Below are positions 56,201-64,000 of a stretch of DNA of 64,000 bases, piece after piece. The stretch spans positions 3,472,001-3,536,000 of the forward strand of contig NZ_CP072425.1 of assembly GCF_017742995.1 (NCBI RefSeq). Reading direction: 5' to 3'. The number at the start of each line of letters is the position of its first letter. The stretch's first letter is position 1. This DNA comes from Pseudoalteromonas viridis (GTDB taxonomy: Bacteria; Pseudomonadota; Gammaproteobacteria; Enterobacterales; Alteromonadaceae). The notes under the pieces are model-generated. The model saw nothing but the letters and a program-made list of their open reading frames with translations. It had not been told where the DNA came from and did no database searches. The position numbers were made by a program, and so were the translations under genes.

Positions 56201-56441
56201 GGGCGTAGTGCCGCTGGTACTGAGCTCAGGTGCAGGTGCGGGTGCACGTCATAGTGTTGGCACTGGGGTTATGGGTGGCATGCTCGCAGCCACTTTCCTG
56301 GCTGTGTTCTTCCTGCCCCTGTTCTTCTACTGGTTAACCGCAAGGCGTGTGGCTGAGAAACGCACTAAGCACGAGCTTTGCGAAGAAATTGCCCAGCAAC
56401 ATAAAGCTGAGCACGTAGATACTAAAGAAGATTTGGCATAA
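53268..56441 (+). CDS. RND multidrug efflux pump, HAE1 family (AcrB-like)
   Basis: This 1057-residue pump starts MFSKYFIDRPIFAFVISIVI, the family N terminus, after AGGAGA at a good distance; six extra codons upstream are rejected. It has 12 membrane helices and two large periplasmic loops. The proton-relay aspartates are in SIGIVVDDAIVVLENVERIM, and the second half has VGLVTLLGLASKNAILIVEYA-type residues. The pump exports drugs, dyes or detergents in a tripartite complex. No outer-membrane factor gene is present, so TolC from elsewhere is expected. It follows the adaptor gene by four bases. Confidence 0.95.
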   Translation: MFSKYFIDRPIFAFVISIVIVLAGLAAMRTLPIAQYPEIAPPQVQVTAFYPGASADVLEQTVAAPIENAITGVEGMMYMESTSTSSGTTTITVTFEIGTDIDQAAVDVNNRVKQVEARLPEETRRQGVVVAKGSSSFLQVHAFYSPDGTRSSLWTSNYVTMNILDRIKRIPGTTSVQIFGAKDYAMRVWIRPDLMSQLGVTVEEITAAIREQNSQYAAGTIGATPTSSQPQELVYSVTAKGRLSTPEEFEAIIIRANPDGSTLRLKDVARVELGSKDYNFAGTFNGKEAVLLGVFLQPGANALDVAKEVESVIAELRQQFPVGLDHGIPYDTTRFVEVSIREVLITLVEAMVLVFLVVYLFLQNWRATLIPTLAVPVSLLGTFAGLYMLGYSINTLTLFGMVLSIGIVVDDAIVVLENVERIMHEQHLNAREAAIKAMQEVSGPVVAIVLVLCSVFVPIAFLGGLTGELFRQFAITISISVSLSGVVALTMTPALCVMILKHEHKQTAGFFLWFNNWFQRVTGRYVGSVSFMIRRGLLGLVLMAAMVGATVFIWQKTPGSLVPDEDQGFYIAAVFLPDGSSLERTAAVVDEVVAAAQSNPANENVVAFTGFDFIGGGYKNSAATLFITQKHWDEREIDTKSLVGELFMKTAGINEALVLAFNPPAIFGLGTTGGFEVYLQNKAGTDPERLKQGMQMLMGEAQKSPILAGIQTLWRPDAPQLKVHMDREQARAMGVNINSAFNALAANLGNYYVNDFNKFGRAWQVLLSAEAEFRMSPEDVGRIYVKNNRGEMVPISAFTDIEYSRGPETLQRYNNLSAVKLMGNAAPGYSSGQAIAEFERIAKQVLPPDMTFEWTASAYQEKRSSGTTGLALGLAVVMVFLILAALYERWSLPISVLLALPFGTFGALISIWVAGLTNDVYFQIGLVTLLGLASKNAILIVEYALMKTQQGWSPAAAALEAARLRFRPIIMTSLAFILGVVPLVLSSGAGAGARHSVGTGVMGGMLAATFLAVFFLPLFFYWLTARRVAEKRTKHELCEEIAQQHKAEHVDTKEDLA

Positions 56442-56456
56442 GCTGCCTGAACGTTT

Positions 56457-56492
56457 AAAAGCGCCGGTGACTCAAAGAGCACCGGCGCTTTT
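56457..56492. terminator. Bidirectional terminator between RND and DUF4340 genes
   Basis: A perfect 13-bp stem AAAAGCGCCGGTG/CACCGGCGCTTTT with a ten-base loop. Its A and T flanks serve both convergent operons. Confidence 0.9.
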
Positions 56493-56511
56493 GTTTATGA
56501 AGACAAAAAGA

Positions 56512-57426
56512 TTAGTCTGACGTTTGCTCTGAAGCGTCTTGTTGAGGAGTATCAGCAACCAACAGTTGCTCAGGGTCACTTAAAGATTGCAGCGCCGCAA
56601 AGTCGCTTTGGGACAATTTGAACCAGTAACCCTCAATCCCCGCTTTTCGAACCCAATACTGGTCACCCTGGCGGGCCAACTCATAACGGGACAACATATC
56701 ATCGTCACCGGCTTCAAAGCTGGCCACAACCTCCAAACTGGCCTGGCTCACAGCACCAACACGCAAAGTCTCAAGCGTCCTTAATGCCGCTTTCAGGCTG
56801 TCGGTATCCAGTGAGTCGCTCAGCTCTTCACCCGCTTTGTGCAGCGCCCAGCTTTCGTCTCGTTTAATGAGCTGCGAGTCGCCAACACGGATCTGACTGA
56901 CCTCGTCCAGAGACAATAAGTTTGCTTCCAGCCAGCTTTTAATTTCCGTACTCAGATCATAGCGGTTTAGCTCAACCCGGTAGACCTCATCACTTTCTCC
57001 CGGGCGAACATACACTTGCTTAAATGCCGGGGTATTGCCAACATAGAGCTGCCCTGCGTCACCCAGGTCCAGTTTGAGTGCATAATCGTCCTGCGCTACT
57101 TTGAAGCGCGTATGGCTTGCCTGGCTGGTGGTTTCAGGAAAACGCATCGACAAACGACTAAGCTGAGTTAGCACACGCTGGACTTTACTCTGATCAACCG
57201 CCAGCTCCGGGTGCGACTCCAGCGCCCAGTGATCGCCTGATTTGATCAGGGCAACACTTTGCTCAGCCTCCTCAGATTGAGTGCTGAGCGCTAACCGGGT
57301 AATTTCACTTTGTTGAACCTGCCAGGCGCTGGTAACAGCGCTGTCGCTGCCATCATTCAACCATAGCAACGCTGCCACGCCACACTGCAACAACAGGCCA
57401 ATGCCTAACCACATTATCACTTTCAT
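56512..57426 (-). CDS. DUF4340 domain protein
   Basis: The 304-residue product has one N-terminal membrane helix (MWLGIGLLLQCGVAALLWL) and a periplasmic beta-rich domain of the DUF4340 family (RLALSTQ, LSRLSMRFPETTS, LYVGNTPAFKQVYVRPGE, YDLSTEIKSWLEANLLSL). It is the last gene in an ABC/GldG operon; its ATG directly follows the GldG stop (TAAATG). Family members always accompany GldG-type transporters, but the substrate is unknown. Confidence 0.88.
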   Translation of the reverse strand: MKVIMWLGIGLLLQCGVAALLWLNDGSDSAVTSAWQVQQSEITRLALSTQSEEAEQSVALIKSGDHWALESHPELAVDQSKVQRVLTQLSRLSMRFPETTSQASHTRFKVAQDDYALKLDLGDAGQLYVGNTPAFKQVYVRPGESDEVYRVELNRYDLSTEIKSWLEANLLSLDEVSQIRVGDSQLIKRDESWALHKAGEELSDSLDTDSLKAALRTLETLRVGAVSQASLEVVASFEAGDDDMLSRYELARQGDQYWVRKAGIEGYWFKLSQSDFAALQSLSDPEQLLVADTPQQDASEQTSD

Positions 57427-59706
57427 TTAACGTGCCTCCTTTGGCGTAAAAGCAGACTGGTGACGTGCCAGGCGTCTGGTGCGACGCACCTTAGCCACCA
57501 ATGCAATGATCAGAATAAGACTTGCAACCACAACATAGTTAAACAACTCGATGTGCATTGCAGTTTTCTCAGTGAGCGGCGGTAAGGTCCGGTTAAAATG
57601 ACCCCGAGCCCGGATCCCCAGCAAGCCATCGTCTTCCAGCGCCCAGTCGAGGGTATTTTGTAACAGCGCCAGATTATTAAGCGAGGCAGACTGATTGGTG
57701 CTGCCAATCAAGCCAAGTACCTGATCGCTAAACATCGCATTACTACTGAACACGATTAGTCTGGTTTTTTCTGGCGAGTGCCGAACCATTTGCTCAATCT
57801 GCAATTCGGTGTGTTCTGCTTCACTGCTTTCGGTTTGCTCTTCGCCCTCATCAGCACGTTTTGTTAATGGCTTATCGGCAAAGTAGGAAGTAAAACGGCC
57901 CTCTATGACGGCAGCTATATCGAATTGTGTGCGCTGTGAGCCTTGCGGATAACTCACCTCTCCCTGTGCATTGATACTCGGCATCACATCCAGTTGTGAT
58001 GTCTGCCAGGCCTGTTCAGAACTACGTAACAGAGGTTCAAAGTTGTTTTCGCCCTGATAGTCAATACCCGAAGACCAGGGCACTGTAACCTGAGCAAGCC
58101 CACGGGTGATCAGGCTTTGCTTGTTCAGGCCCTCTGCCCGGACATCCACAAAGTAAGGATATTCCAGCATCTGGATTTCCTGGAACTGCAAGCCGCCAAC
58201 GCTGCGCGTCACAGGTATCGGAAATGCGCCATGTTGCTCATCCAGGATCACCTGCTTTGGTATACTCACACCATGATGTGCCAGCCACGCTTGCAGGCCG
58301 CTGTTGTGCTCAGTAAGATTCAGGCTGCGGCCACTGAGATTAATCTGATAAGGCGAGGTTGCAGCAACAACCGTCCCGCCACGCATCATAAACTGGTCTA
58401 CCGCAAACAGAGCTTGCTCATCCAGAGACTCTGGCGCCAGCAACAACAGCAGATCGGTACTGTCATCAACATGGCCATCCGACAAATCTTCCCGTTTCAC
58501 ATTGGCCTGCTGGGCCAGCAAACGCTCAACCTGACTAAAGGCACTTTGCCCGTATCGACCCGGTGATGACATGGCATCCGGCATTACCAGCGCGATGTGT
58601 TTATTAAGACCCTGTGCAAACTTCTCCACCGCAGCGTCAAAGCTGCGCTCAAAGGCCTCAATGCTGAAGTCTTCAAGTGCCAGTTGCACTATCTGCTCGT
58701 CGTTTTCGAGAGTGAGATAAAAGTAAAACTCATCGCTGGATAACAAACCAGCTCGCATTGGCATCATCCCCAGCTCCTCAGCCAGACGCTGTGCAAGCGC
58801 GCTGTCTTCAGCCGGATCCAGATAGTTCACACTGAGCTTGCCATTCGCGTCAGCCTCATGTGTTGTCATCACCTGCCTGATATCCTCAAGCAAAGTATTG
58901 AGCTGCTCAGGTAGCGCTTGTGGCGCAGATACGTAAGCATTAAAGGTTAATGGTTTATCTACCATTTCGAATATCTGGCCTTCAGCACGGTAATCCTCAA
59001 GCACGGATTTAATGGTCCGGGTAAGGTCATACTCCGGGTTTCTGAGCACCACATCCAGATCGCTCTCACCGCGGGCATTAACCTCAATTAAGTCTCTAAA
59101 ACCAAGTACCTGGTACTGATCCCCATATTTGACCAGAATATCAAAATAGGAACTCACGATTGCTGACTGATAACGGTCTTCAACCTGGAACGGCATTGCC
59201 CGGATCCCGTATTCACGATTGGCCTGCTCTTCCAGCTGCGGATTTTGCTGAGGGTCGATAAACTCTACCCGTACTTTGCCTGCACCAGCCACTTCGTATT
59301 CAGCGATCAGATCTCGCATCTGTGGTACCAGCGGCGCCAGCAAAGGATGGGTTTTGGCTGAGAAATAACCGCGGATCAACAAAGGCTCCTCCAGCTGCTG
59401 CAAATAGCGTTTCGTCTGAGTTGAAATGGAGTATTGCTGGCCCTGGGTGGTATCAACGCGCAAATAAGGTAACTTGTATAACCAGAGGTTTGCAAAGAGC
59501 AAATTGGCGATGGCAAAAGTGACTCCCAGATGCCAGTGTTTGTGATGTGCCTTGACGGGTTTATCCACCCAGCGGGCGCGCTCCAGAGCAAACACATTGA
59601 GCAATAAAAAGACCAGGATCAGGGATAAGTAATAATACAGATCTCTTAAATCCAGTACGCCCCGGGCGATGGATTCAAAGCGACTGCCCGTTCCCACTAA
59701 GCGCAT
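57427..59706 (-). CDS. GldG family ABC transport auxiliary protein
   Basis: The 759-residue protein starts with what is normally the last membrane helix of the permease (GSRFESIARGVLDLRDLYYYLSLI), a second helix (LGVTFAIANLLFANLWLYKL), and then a large periplasmic GldG/ABC_transp_aux domain. It ends with one more helix. Reading upstream in the same frame gives GHQAAEVMRLVGTGSRFES, which continues the permease. A T5 run in the preceding sequence looks one base short, so permease and GldG were probably one polypeptide of about 965 residues. The ATG used overlaps the permease stop by 10 bases. Confidence 0.85.
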   Translation of the reverse strand: MRLVGTGSRFESIARGVLDLRDLYYYLSLILVFLLLNVFALERARWVDKPVKAHHKHWHLGVTFAIANLLFANLWLYKLPYLRVDTTQGQQYSISTQTKRYLQQLEEPLLIRGYFSAKTHPLLAPLVPQMRDLIAEYEVAGAGKVRVEFIDPQQNPQLEEQANREYGIRAMPFQVEDRYQSAIVSSYFDILVKYGDQYQVLGFRDLIEVNARGESDLDVVLRNPEYDLTRTIKSVLEDYRAEGQIFEMVDKPLTFNAYVSAPQALPEQLNTLLEDIRQVMTTHEADANGKLSVNYLDPAEDSALAQRLAEELGMMPMRAGLLSSDEFYFYLTLENDEQIVQLALEDFSIEAFERSFDAAVEKFAQGLNKHIALVMPDAMSSPGRYGQSAFSQVERLLAQQANVKREDLSDGHVDDSTDLLLLLAPESLDEQALFAVDQFMMRGGTVVAATSPYQINLSGRSLNLTEHNSGLQAWLAHHGVSIPKQVILDEQHGAFPIPVTRSVGGLQFQEIQMLEYPYFVDVRAEGLNKQSLITRGLAQVTVPWSSGIDYQGENNFEPLLRSSEQAWQTSQLDVMPSINAQGEVSYPQGSQRTQFDIAAVIEGRFTSYFADKPLTKRADEGEEQTESSEAEHTELQIEQMVRHSPEKTRLIVFSSNAMFSDQVLGLIGSTNQSASLNNLALLQNTLDWALEDDGLLGIRARGHFNRTLPPLTEKTAMHIELFNYVVVASLILIIALVAKVRRTRRLARHQSAFTPKEAR

Positions 59707-60305
59707 AACTTCCGCAGCCTGGTGGCCAAAAACCCGGTCAGCCCTTCACTACCAATCACATATAAAAGTACACAGATACACGTGGCGAGCATAAAACTGA
59801 TGATCGGGTTATCCGTTCTGGCGGAGACAAACAAGCCAATACTGAGATACACACTGCCCAGCAATACCGTTGCCAGATAGCCGGACCAGACCGGACCCCA
59901 ATCCAGTTCAGCCAAAAATGACACACTCAGTGGCACCACCAAAGTGATGGCCAAAGCCAGTAACAGCAACAGCACACAGGCAATAAATTTGCCCAATACA
60001 AATTGCCACAACCCAAGAGGTTGGGTGTAAACAAATTCCAGCGTACCGGTGCGGCGCTCATCACTCCAAAGGCGCATGGTAAAGGCCGATGACAAAAAGA
60101 TCATCAGTACCGGTAACCACTCGAATAAAGGTCGAATATCCGCAATATTGCGGGCAAAAAAGGCCTCAGCCCAGAAGAAAGTAAACAGGGCCACACCACC
60201 GAAAATCAGTAAGAACAGGTACGCCAGTGGCGACGAAAATACCAGTCCCAACTCTTTGGCCGCAATGGTCCAGCACAGCCGAAATGAAGTTGCATTATGC
60301 TGCAT
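59697..60305 (-). CDS. ABC transporter permease, GldF-like (N-terminal part)
   Basis: The 202-residue permease has about five membrane helices (PLAYLFLLIFGGVALFTFFWA, LMIFLSSAFTMRLWS, LLLALAITLVVPLSV and others). The motif SDERRTGTLEFVYTQPL is typical of GldF/ABC-2 permeases. AAGGAG lies ahead of the chosen ATG, which overlaps the ATPase stop by 11 bases. The end (LTGFLATRLRKLCA) is out of character and seems to result from the frameshift described for the next gene. If the T-run gained one base, it would join GldG. Confidence 0.82.
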   Translation of the reverse strand: MQHNATSFRLCWTIAAKELGLVFSSPLAYLFLLIFGGVALFTFFWAEAFFARNIADIRPLFEWLPVLMIFLSSAFTMRLWSDERRTGTLEFVYTQPLGLWQFVLGKFIACVLLLLLALAITLVVPLSVSFLAELDWGPVWSGYLATVLLGSVYLSIGLFVSARTDNPIISFMLATCICVLLYVIGSEGLTGFLATRLRKLCA

Positions 60306-61236
60306 GGCTTGACTCCTTATGGCTGTATTCACTGAATAAGGTTTCCAAGTCGCGGTTTAGCTGCCCGACTTCAAAAACGCGGATCCCACAATGAATGAGC
60401 TTCTGAACCAGCTCAGCACACACCAATGACTGCTCTGCCTCTGGTGTCAGATCGAGATGATATTTATAGTGTTCGCCTTCACGCGTAACCAGGTTAAAGC
60501 GCTGCACGCCGTTTAGACGGGAAATAAATCCGAGCTGTGCGGGGGCTGCATCACAACACACAACCACCTGGCTGCTGTTTTTTAGCTCGCTCAGTGGTTT
60601 GTCGAGTTGAACTTCACCTTTGCTCAGCAATATCACGCGATCACACAAGGCTTCAACTTCCTGCATGATGTGAGTCGACAATATGACCGTCGCCCGTTTT
60701 GCCACCTCCTTAATCAGGTGTCGCATTTGCTGTGTTTGTTGTGGATCCAGGCCATTGGTTGGCTCATCCAGGATCAGCAGACGTGGCTCACCGAGCAGGG
60801 CCTGCGCCACCCCGACCCTTTGTTTATAGCCCCGTGACAAAGATGAGATAGAAGAAAGTAAACGTGTTTCTAGCGCGGTTGCGCTAATAGCCTGTTTGAT
60901 CTGCTGGTTCTTTTGCCGACCCTGTAGCCCTTTTAAACTGGCTGCAAAATCCAGATAATCGGCGACAAGCATGTCCGGGTAGACGGGCAAACTTTCGGGT
61001 AGATAGCCCAGTTTTGCCTGAAACGCCTTGGGGTTGTTAGCGAGGTTGATGCCATCAAGTGTTACCTCCCCTGCATCGGGCTCCAGATAACCTGAAAGCA
61101 TTTTCATTATGGTGGTTTTACCTGCGCCATTGTGGCCAAGCAAGCCGACTATCTGACCAGGCTCAATATTTAAGCTGGCATTGTTCACGGCAGTAAAACT
61201 GCCATAACGCCGGGATAAATCACGCACCGTAAGCAT
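60295..61236 (-). CDS. ABC transporter ATP-binding protein of the GldFG system
   Basis: The 313-residue ATPase has Walker A GHNGAGKTTIMK, Q-loop GYLPESLPVY, signature SLSRGYKQRVGVAQ (the usual LSGGQ reads LSRGY), Walker B LLILDEPTNGLD and H-loop STHIMQE. A longer frame upstream of 61236 lacks homology; GGAGG precedes the chosen ATG. It is the first gene of the four-gene operon with the permease, GldG and DUF4340. In gliding Bacteroidetes GldAFG is needed for motility, but in gammaproteobacteria the role is unknown. Confidence 0.9.
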   Translation of the reverse strand: MLTVRDLSRRYGSFTAVNNASLNIEPGQIVGLLGHNGAGKTTIMKMLSGYLEPDAGEVTLDGINLANNPKAFQAKLGYLPESLPVYPDMLVADYLDFAASLKGLQGRQKNQQIKQAISATALETRLLSSISSLSRGYKQRVGVAQALLGEPRLLILDEPTNGLDPQQTQQMRHLIKEVAKRATVILSTHIMQEVEALCDRVILLSKGEVQLDKPLSELKNSSQVVVCCDAAPAQLGFISRLNGVQRFNLVTREGEHYKYHLDLTPEAEQSLVCAELVQKLIHCGIRVFEVGQLNRDLETLFSEYSHKESSHAA

Positions 61237-61566
61237 TTGGCCTCCTAATACAAAGCTATTGAGATGAAAGTGATTTGTTATATGTGCAGGCGCATCTGAG
61301 CACAGGCTGGGAGGCTGGCTCGTCAAGACGCCAAATGTGCATATAGGGTCAGCAAAGTGGCAATTCAAGATGCAACTGCGCCTTTTTTAGCAACACATTG
61401 CTTGCGATTAGCCTTTAGTCTAATTTCATGTCATTTCATCGGCTCTGGCTTGCATTGAGCACCACTTTATTATTTCTTAATGTTATAGCTTATTACTTTT
61501 TCAGGCACGCTGGTGGATTTAGCGGGTGTGCCTGGTAGCGAGCACACTGACAACAAGGAATAGATA
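61237..61566. other. Divergent intergenic region
   Basis: This 330-bp gap lies between the GldFG-type ATPase gene and the acyl-CoA synthetase gene. It has an inverted repeat CAGGCAC/GTGTGCCTG-like near 61502-61533, of uncertain meaning. No small gene was recognised. Confidence 0.4.
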
Positions 61567-63270
61567 ATGACAACATCAGTAAATAACCCGGCGCTTAGCT
61601 ATCATCGTGGCGTGTCTAACCCGCCCTTGCTTGATTACACCATTGGTGATTATCTGCAGCATATTGCCGAGCGATATGGCGAACGCGACGCCATTGTGGT
61701 TCGCCATCAGCAGCAAAGGTTAAGCTACCGCGACTATCTGACGCGCATTGATGAGCTGGCCGCGGCCCTGTTGCATTGCGGGATCCAGCCAGGCGATAGA
61801 GTTGGACTCTGGTCACCCAACAACCTTGAATGGTCACTGGTGCAATTTGCCACCGCGCGGATCGGTGCCATTATGGTGTGCCTCAATCCGGCTTATCGTC
61901 CTGCCGAGCTGGAATTTGCGCTCAATAATGCGGGCTGCAAAATGATTATTATGGCCACCCAGTTTAAGCACAGTCACTATGTTAATATGCTCAAAGAACT
62001 GGCTCCCGCACTGCAAAGCTGTGCCTTTGGTGAGCTGGAGGCACCGCGCTTGCCAAATCTTACGCATGTTGTCGTTATTCCTAATCCCGATGAGCCAACT
62101 CCCGCAGGCCTTTGCGATTTCAGTCAATTACTGGCACTGGCGAGCGCGCAAGACTATGACGCGCTACAAACCATTGCCACCCAATTAAGCCCAGACGACG
62201 CCATTAATATCCAGTTTACCTCGGGGACTACCGGCAACCCCAAAGGCGCAACGTTAACTCATCGCAATATTCTCAACAATGCTTACCTGGTTGCCCAAGC
62301 CATGCAGCTGACCGAGCAGGATAAACTCTGTATTCCGGTGCCTCTGTATCACTGCTTTGGCATGGTGCTCGGCAACCTGGTGTGCCTCAGTCAGGGGGCC
62401 TGTGCGGTGTTCCCCAACGACGTATTTGATCCACTGTTAACATTACAAACCGTCGAGGCCGAGCAATGCTCCGCGTTGCATGGCGTGCCCACCATGTTTA
62501 TCGCGCAACTGGAGCATGAGCAGTTTAATCAGTTTGACCTGAGTTCACTCAGAACCGGGGTTATGGCTGGTGCCACCTGTCCGGAAAAGGTCATGCGAGA
62601 TGTTCAGACCAAAATGCACATGACGGACATCTTAATTGGCTATGGCCAGACTGAGTGCAGCCCCATTAACCATATTACCGAGGTTTCGGCCCCACTGATT
62701 AAACGAGTGACGACGGTTGGACGGGCCATTGCCCATACCGAGGTCAAAATCATAGACGAAAGTGGTGAGCTGGCCCCGAGGGGCATACCCGGCGAAGTGT
62801 GTGCCCGCGGTTATGGTGTGATGCAAGGTTACTGGCAGGACGATGCCAAAACCCAGGCGACCATAGATACCGAAGGCTGGCTTCACTCTGGCGACCTCGG
62901 TGTGATGGACGACGAGGGTTACGTGACCATCGTAGGCCGTATCAAGGACATGATCATCCGCGGCGGCGAGAACATCTACCCCAGAGAGATTGAAGAAGTT
63001 TTATATCATCACCCGGATATACAGGACGCCGCTGTATTTGGCATAGCCGATGAAAAATATGGCGAAGAGGTTTGCGCCTGGCTACAACTAAAACCCGGGC
63101 ATTACATAGTTGAAGAAACAGTGAGGGACTACCTTAAAGACAAACTTTCTTACTTTAAGGTCCCCAAACACATACGTATCGTTGAGTCCTACCCGATGAC
63201 GGTCACCGGTAAACTGCAAAAATTTAAAATGCGTGAGGCGATGGAGCAATCCCTCAGTGAAATGGCTTAA
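61567..63270 (+). CDS. AMP-dependent acyl-CoA synthetase
   Basis: This 567-residue acyl-CoA ligase activates a fatty acid with ATP and CoA. The AMP-binding motif is IQFTSGTTGNPKGATLTH, the second is GYGQTECSP, the hinge region is GWLHSGDLGVMDDEGY, followed by GRIKDMIIRGGENIYPREIEE, and the catalytic Lys is in TVTGKLQKFKMRE. It is closest in layout to Bacillus YngI and medium-chain or branched-chain synthetases (FadD-like clade). CAAGGAA precedes the ATG. No leucine-degradation genes are adjacent, so the acid is not inferred. Confidence 0.9.
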   Translation: MTTSVNNPALSYHRGVSNPPLLDYTIGDYLQHIAERYGERDAIVVRHQQQRLSYRDYLTRIDELAAALLHCGIQPGDRVGLWSPNNLEWSLVQFATARIGAIMVCLNPAYRPAELEFALNNAGCKMIIMATQFKHSHYVNMLKELAPALQSCAFGELEAPRLPNLTHVVVIPNPDEPTPAGLCDFSQLLALASAQDYDALQTIATQLSPDDAINIQFTSGTTGNPKGATLTHRNILNNAYLVAQAMQLTEQDKLCIPVPLYHCFGMVLGNLVCLSQGACAVFPNDVFDPLLTLQTVEAEQCSALHGVPTMFIAQLEHEQFNQFDLSSLRTGVMAGATCPEKVMRDVQTKMHMTDILIGYGQTECSPINHITEVSAPLIKRVTTVGRAIAHTEVKIIDESGELAPRGIPGEVCARGYGVMQGYWQDDAKTQATIDTEGWLHSGDLGVMDDEGYVTIVGRIKDMIIRGGENIYPREIEEVLYHHPDIQDAAVFGIADEKYGEEVCAWLQLKPGHYIVEETVRDYLKDKLSYFKVPKHIRIVESYPMTVTGKLQKFKMREAMEQSLSEMA

Positions 63271-63274
63271 ATTT

Positions 63275-63293
63275 GGGCGACATGTCGCCCTTT
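63275..63293 (+). terminator. Palindrome after the acyl-CoA synthetase gene
   Basis: GGGCGACATGTCGCCC is a perfect 16-bp palindrome four bases past the stop, followed by TTTGT. The T-run is short, so termination may be weak. Confidence 0.55.
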
Positions 63294-63506
63294 GTCCAAA
63301 TCTGCAGGCAAGTAAAAAACAAAGCTATTTTAAAACAAGACAGGGCCTGATCAGGGCCCAAATCGCGTTCGCTGCAGATAACGCAGGCGCGATGGCGCAA
63401 TGATCTTTTTACCGTACAAACAATCAAATGCGTAGAAATTAAGCGCAAATTCAACTAGCCTAAGAAAACGAGTTGCATTTTTAAGCATTTTCCATGGTTG
63501 CCGATC

Positions 63507-64000
63507 ATGCATGTGGGTAAACGGTTTTTTTTCATCCGTCTGGTTGTCGCCATGATGGCTTTGCTGCCTGCGCTGTGTTTTGGCGATATTCCCATACTCG
63601 CCAATCAGTACTCAGTAAAGAAACTAACCGCAGAGGATGGCTTTGTCTCCTCTGAGATATACTCCATCATCCAGGATAAGCAAGGCCTGCTGTGGTTTGG
63701 CACCGCCGAAAATGGCGTAATGCGCTACGATGGCCGTAAGGTCACCCTGTTTGAGTTCGATGGTCAGAGTAACACGGGGTTGTCACACAATGATGCCGGC
63801 AACCTGATGTTAGACCGAAATGGCGACATTTGGATCGGCACCTGGGGCGGTGGTGCGAATCGCTATAACCCCAAAACGGGGCAATTCGAGAACTTCCTTC
63901 ACGACCCCAAGCGCGCCGACTCTATCTCTGCCAACCGGATCCAATCTTTATATCATGATCTGGACGGTTCAATCTGGTTAGGCTCCTATGATGGCGGTCT
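63507..64000 (+). CDS. Two-component regulator propeller sensor, 5' part
   Basis: The open frame runs off the window end. It starts with a signal peptide (RFFFIRLVVAMMALLPALCFG), then YSVKKLTAEDGFVSSEIYSI and beta-propeller repeats (GLLWFGTAENGVMRYDG, GDIWIGTWGGGANRYNP, GSIWLGSYDGG), the Reg_prop motif. Such N-terminal propellers belong to large hybrid sensor kinases or GGDEF proteins with a Y_Y_Y domain. The ATG at 63507 has a weak ribosome site; TTG at 63498 is an alternative. Confidence 0.82.
   Translation, partial: MHVGKRFFFIRLVVAMMALLPALCFGDIPILANQYSVKKLTAEDGFVSSEIYSIIQDKQGLLWFGTAENGVMRYDGRKVTLFEFDGQSNTGLSHNDAGNLMLDRNGDIWIGTWGGGANRYNPKTGQFENFLHDPKRADSISANRIQSLYHDLDGSIWLGSYDGG

Noticed and set aside
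59740..59765. Programmed -1 frameshifting to fuse permease and GldG
   Set aside because: The codons GGG TTT TTG do not form the X XXY YYZ slippery heptamer, and no strong downstream structure was identified. A lost base is simpler.

Overview
The window is a chromosomal segment of a marine gammaproteobacterium, most likely Pseudoalteromonas or a close relative in the Alteromonadales. Core proteins (GyrA, NrdA, NrdB, PykA, AnsA, FadH, ThrS, IF3, L20, L35) align closely and nearly gap-free with their E. coli counterparts. Accessory content (a His-rich TonB receptor, a DUF3718 protein, paired exported amidohydrolases, an RND pump with a lipoprotein adaptor, a two-component regulator propeller sensor) is typical of Alteromonadales. 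There is no prophage, integron, CRISPR array or recognisable IS transposase. Most of the window is conserved backbone.

Layout. 1-8.4 kb: gyrA (minus) diverges from ubiG and a MupP-like phosphatase, followed by the class Ia ribonucleotide reductase operon nrdA-nrdB-yfaE behind a DnaA box and a pair of NrdR boxes. 8.4-15.2 kb: yaeQ, a zinc-type TonB receptor behind Zur-like boxes, a nitroreductase, a DoxX protein and fadH. 15.4-23.5 kb: sppA, ansA, gnd and pykA (with a LacI-type palindrome inside the pyk promoter) and a LytS/LytTR two-component pair. 23.7-29.3 kb: a tandem amidohydrolase pair, one of which has lost its metal ligands, then DUF3718, DUF445, a fructosamine-kinase homologue that lacks its catalytic aspartates, and a CPXCG protein. 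29.3-32.4 kb: ribE diverging from a MATE pump (same synteny as E. coli ribC-mdtK), then a DUF3080 lipoprotein.

32.5-33.7 kb is the most unusual stretch. Two identical tRNA-Val(GAC) genes are followed by four tandem copies sharing the same altered anticodon arm, then by two heavily decayed copies interrupted by 57-bp direct repeats. 33.8-43.5 kb: a solute-binding protein overlapping a hybrid histidine kinase, GNAT, SulP transporter, Lrp-type regulator, YcbL, M14 peptidase, SDR, then a short element with terminal inverted repeats. 43.8-47.2 kb: the translation cluster thrS-infC-rpmI-rplT, with an AUU start for infC and probable autoregulatory leaders. 47.4-56.4 kb: a frameshifted endonuclease/exonuclease/phosphatase gene, DUF3010, an ABC exporter, and a TetR regulator diverging from an AcrAB-like RND pump. 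56.5-61.2 kb: an ABC/GldG/DUF4340 operon in which a normally continuous permease-GldG gene appears split by a one-base deletion. 61.5 kb to the end: an acyl-CoA synthetase and the 5' part of a beta-propeller sensor.

The strongest candidates for something not ordinary are the tRNA-Val-derived tandem array, the pseudokinase-like and pseudo-amidohydrolase paralogues, and the several cis-regulatory elements readable in the intergenic regions. No clearly new multi-gene system was found. All functional assignments rest on recalled family sequences and motifs; no database search was run.
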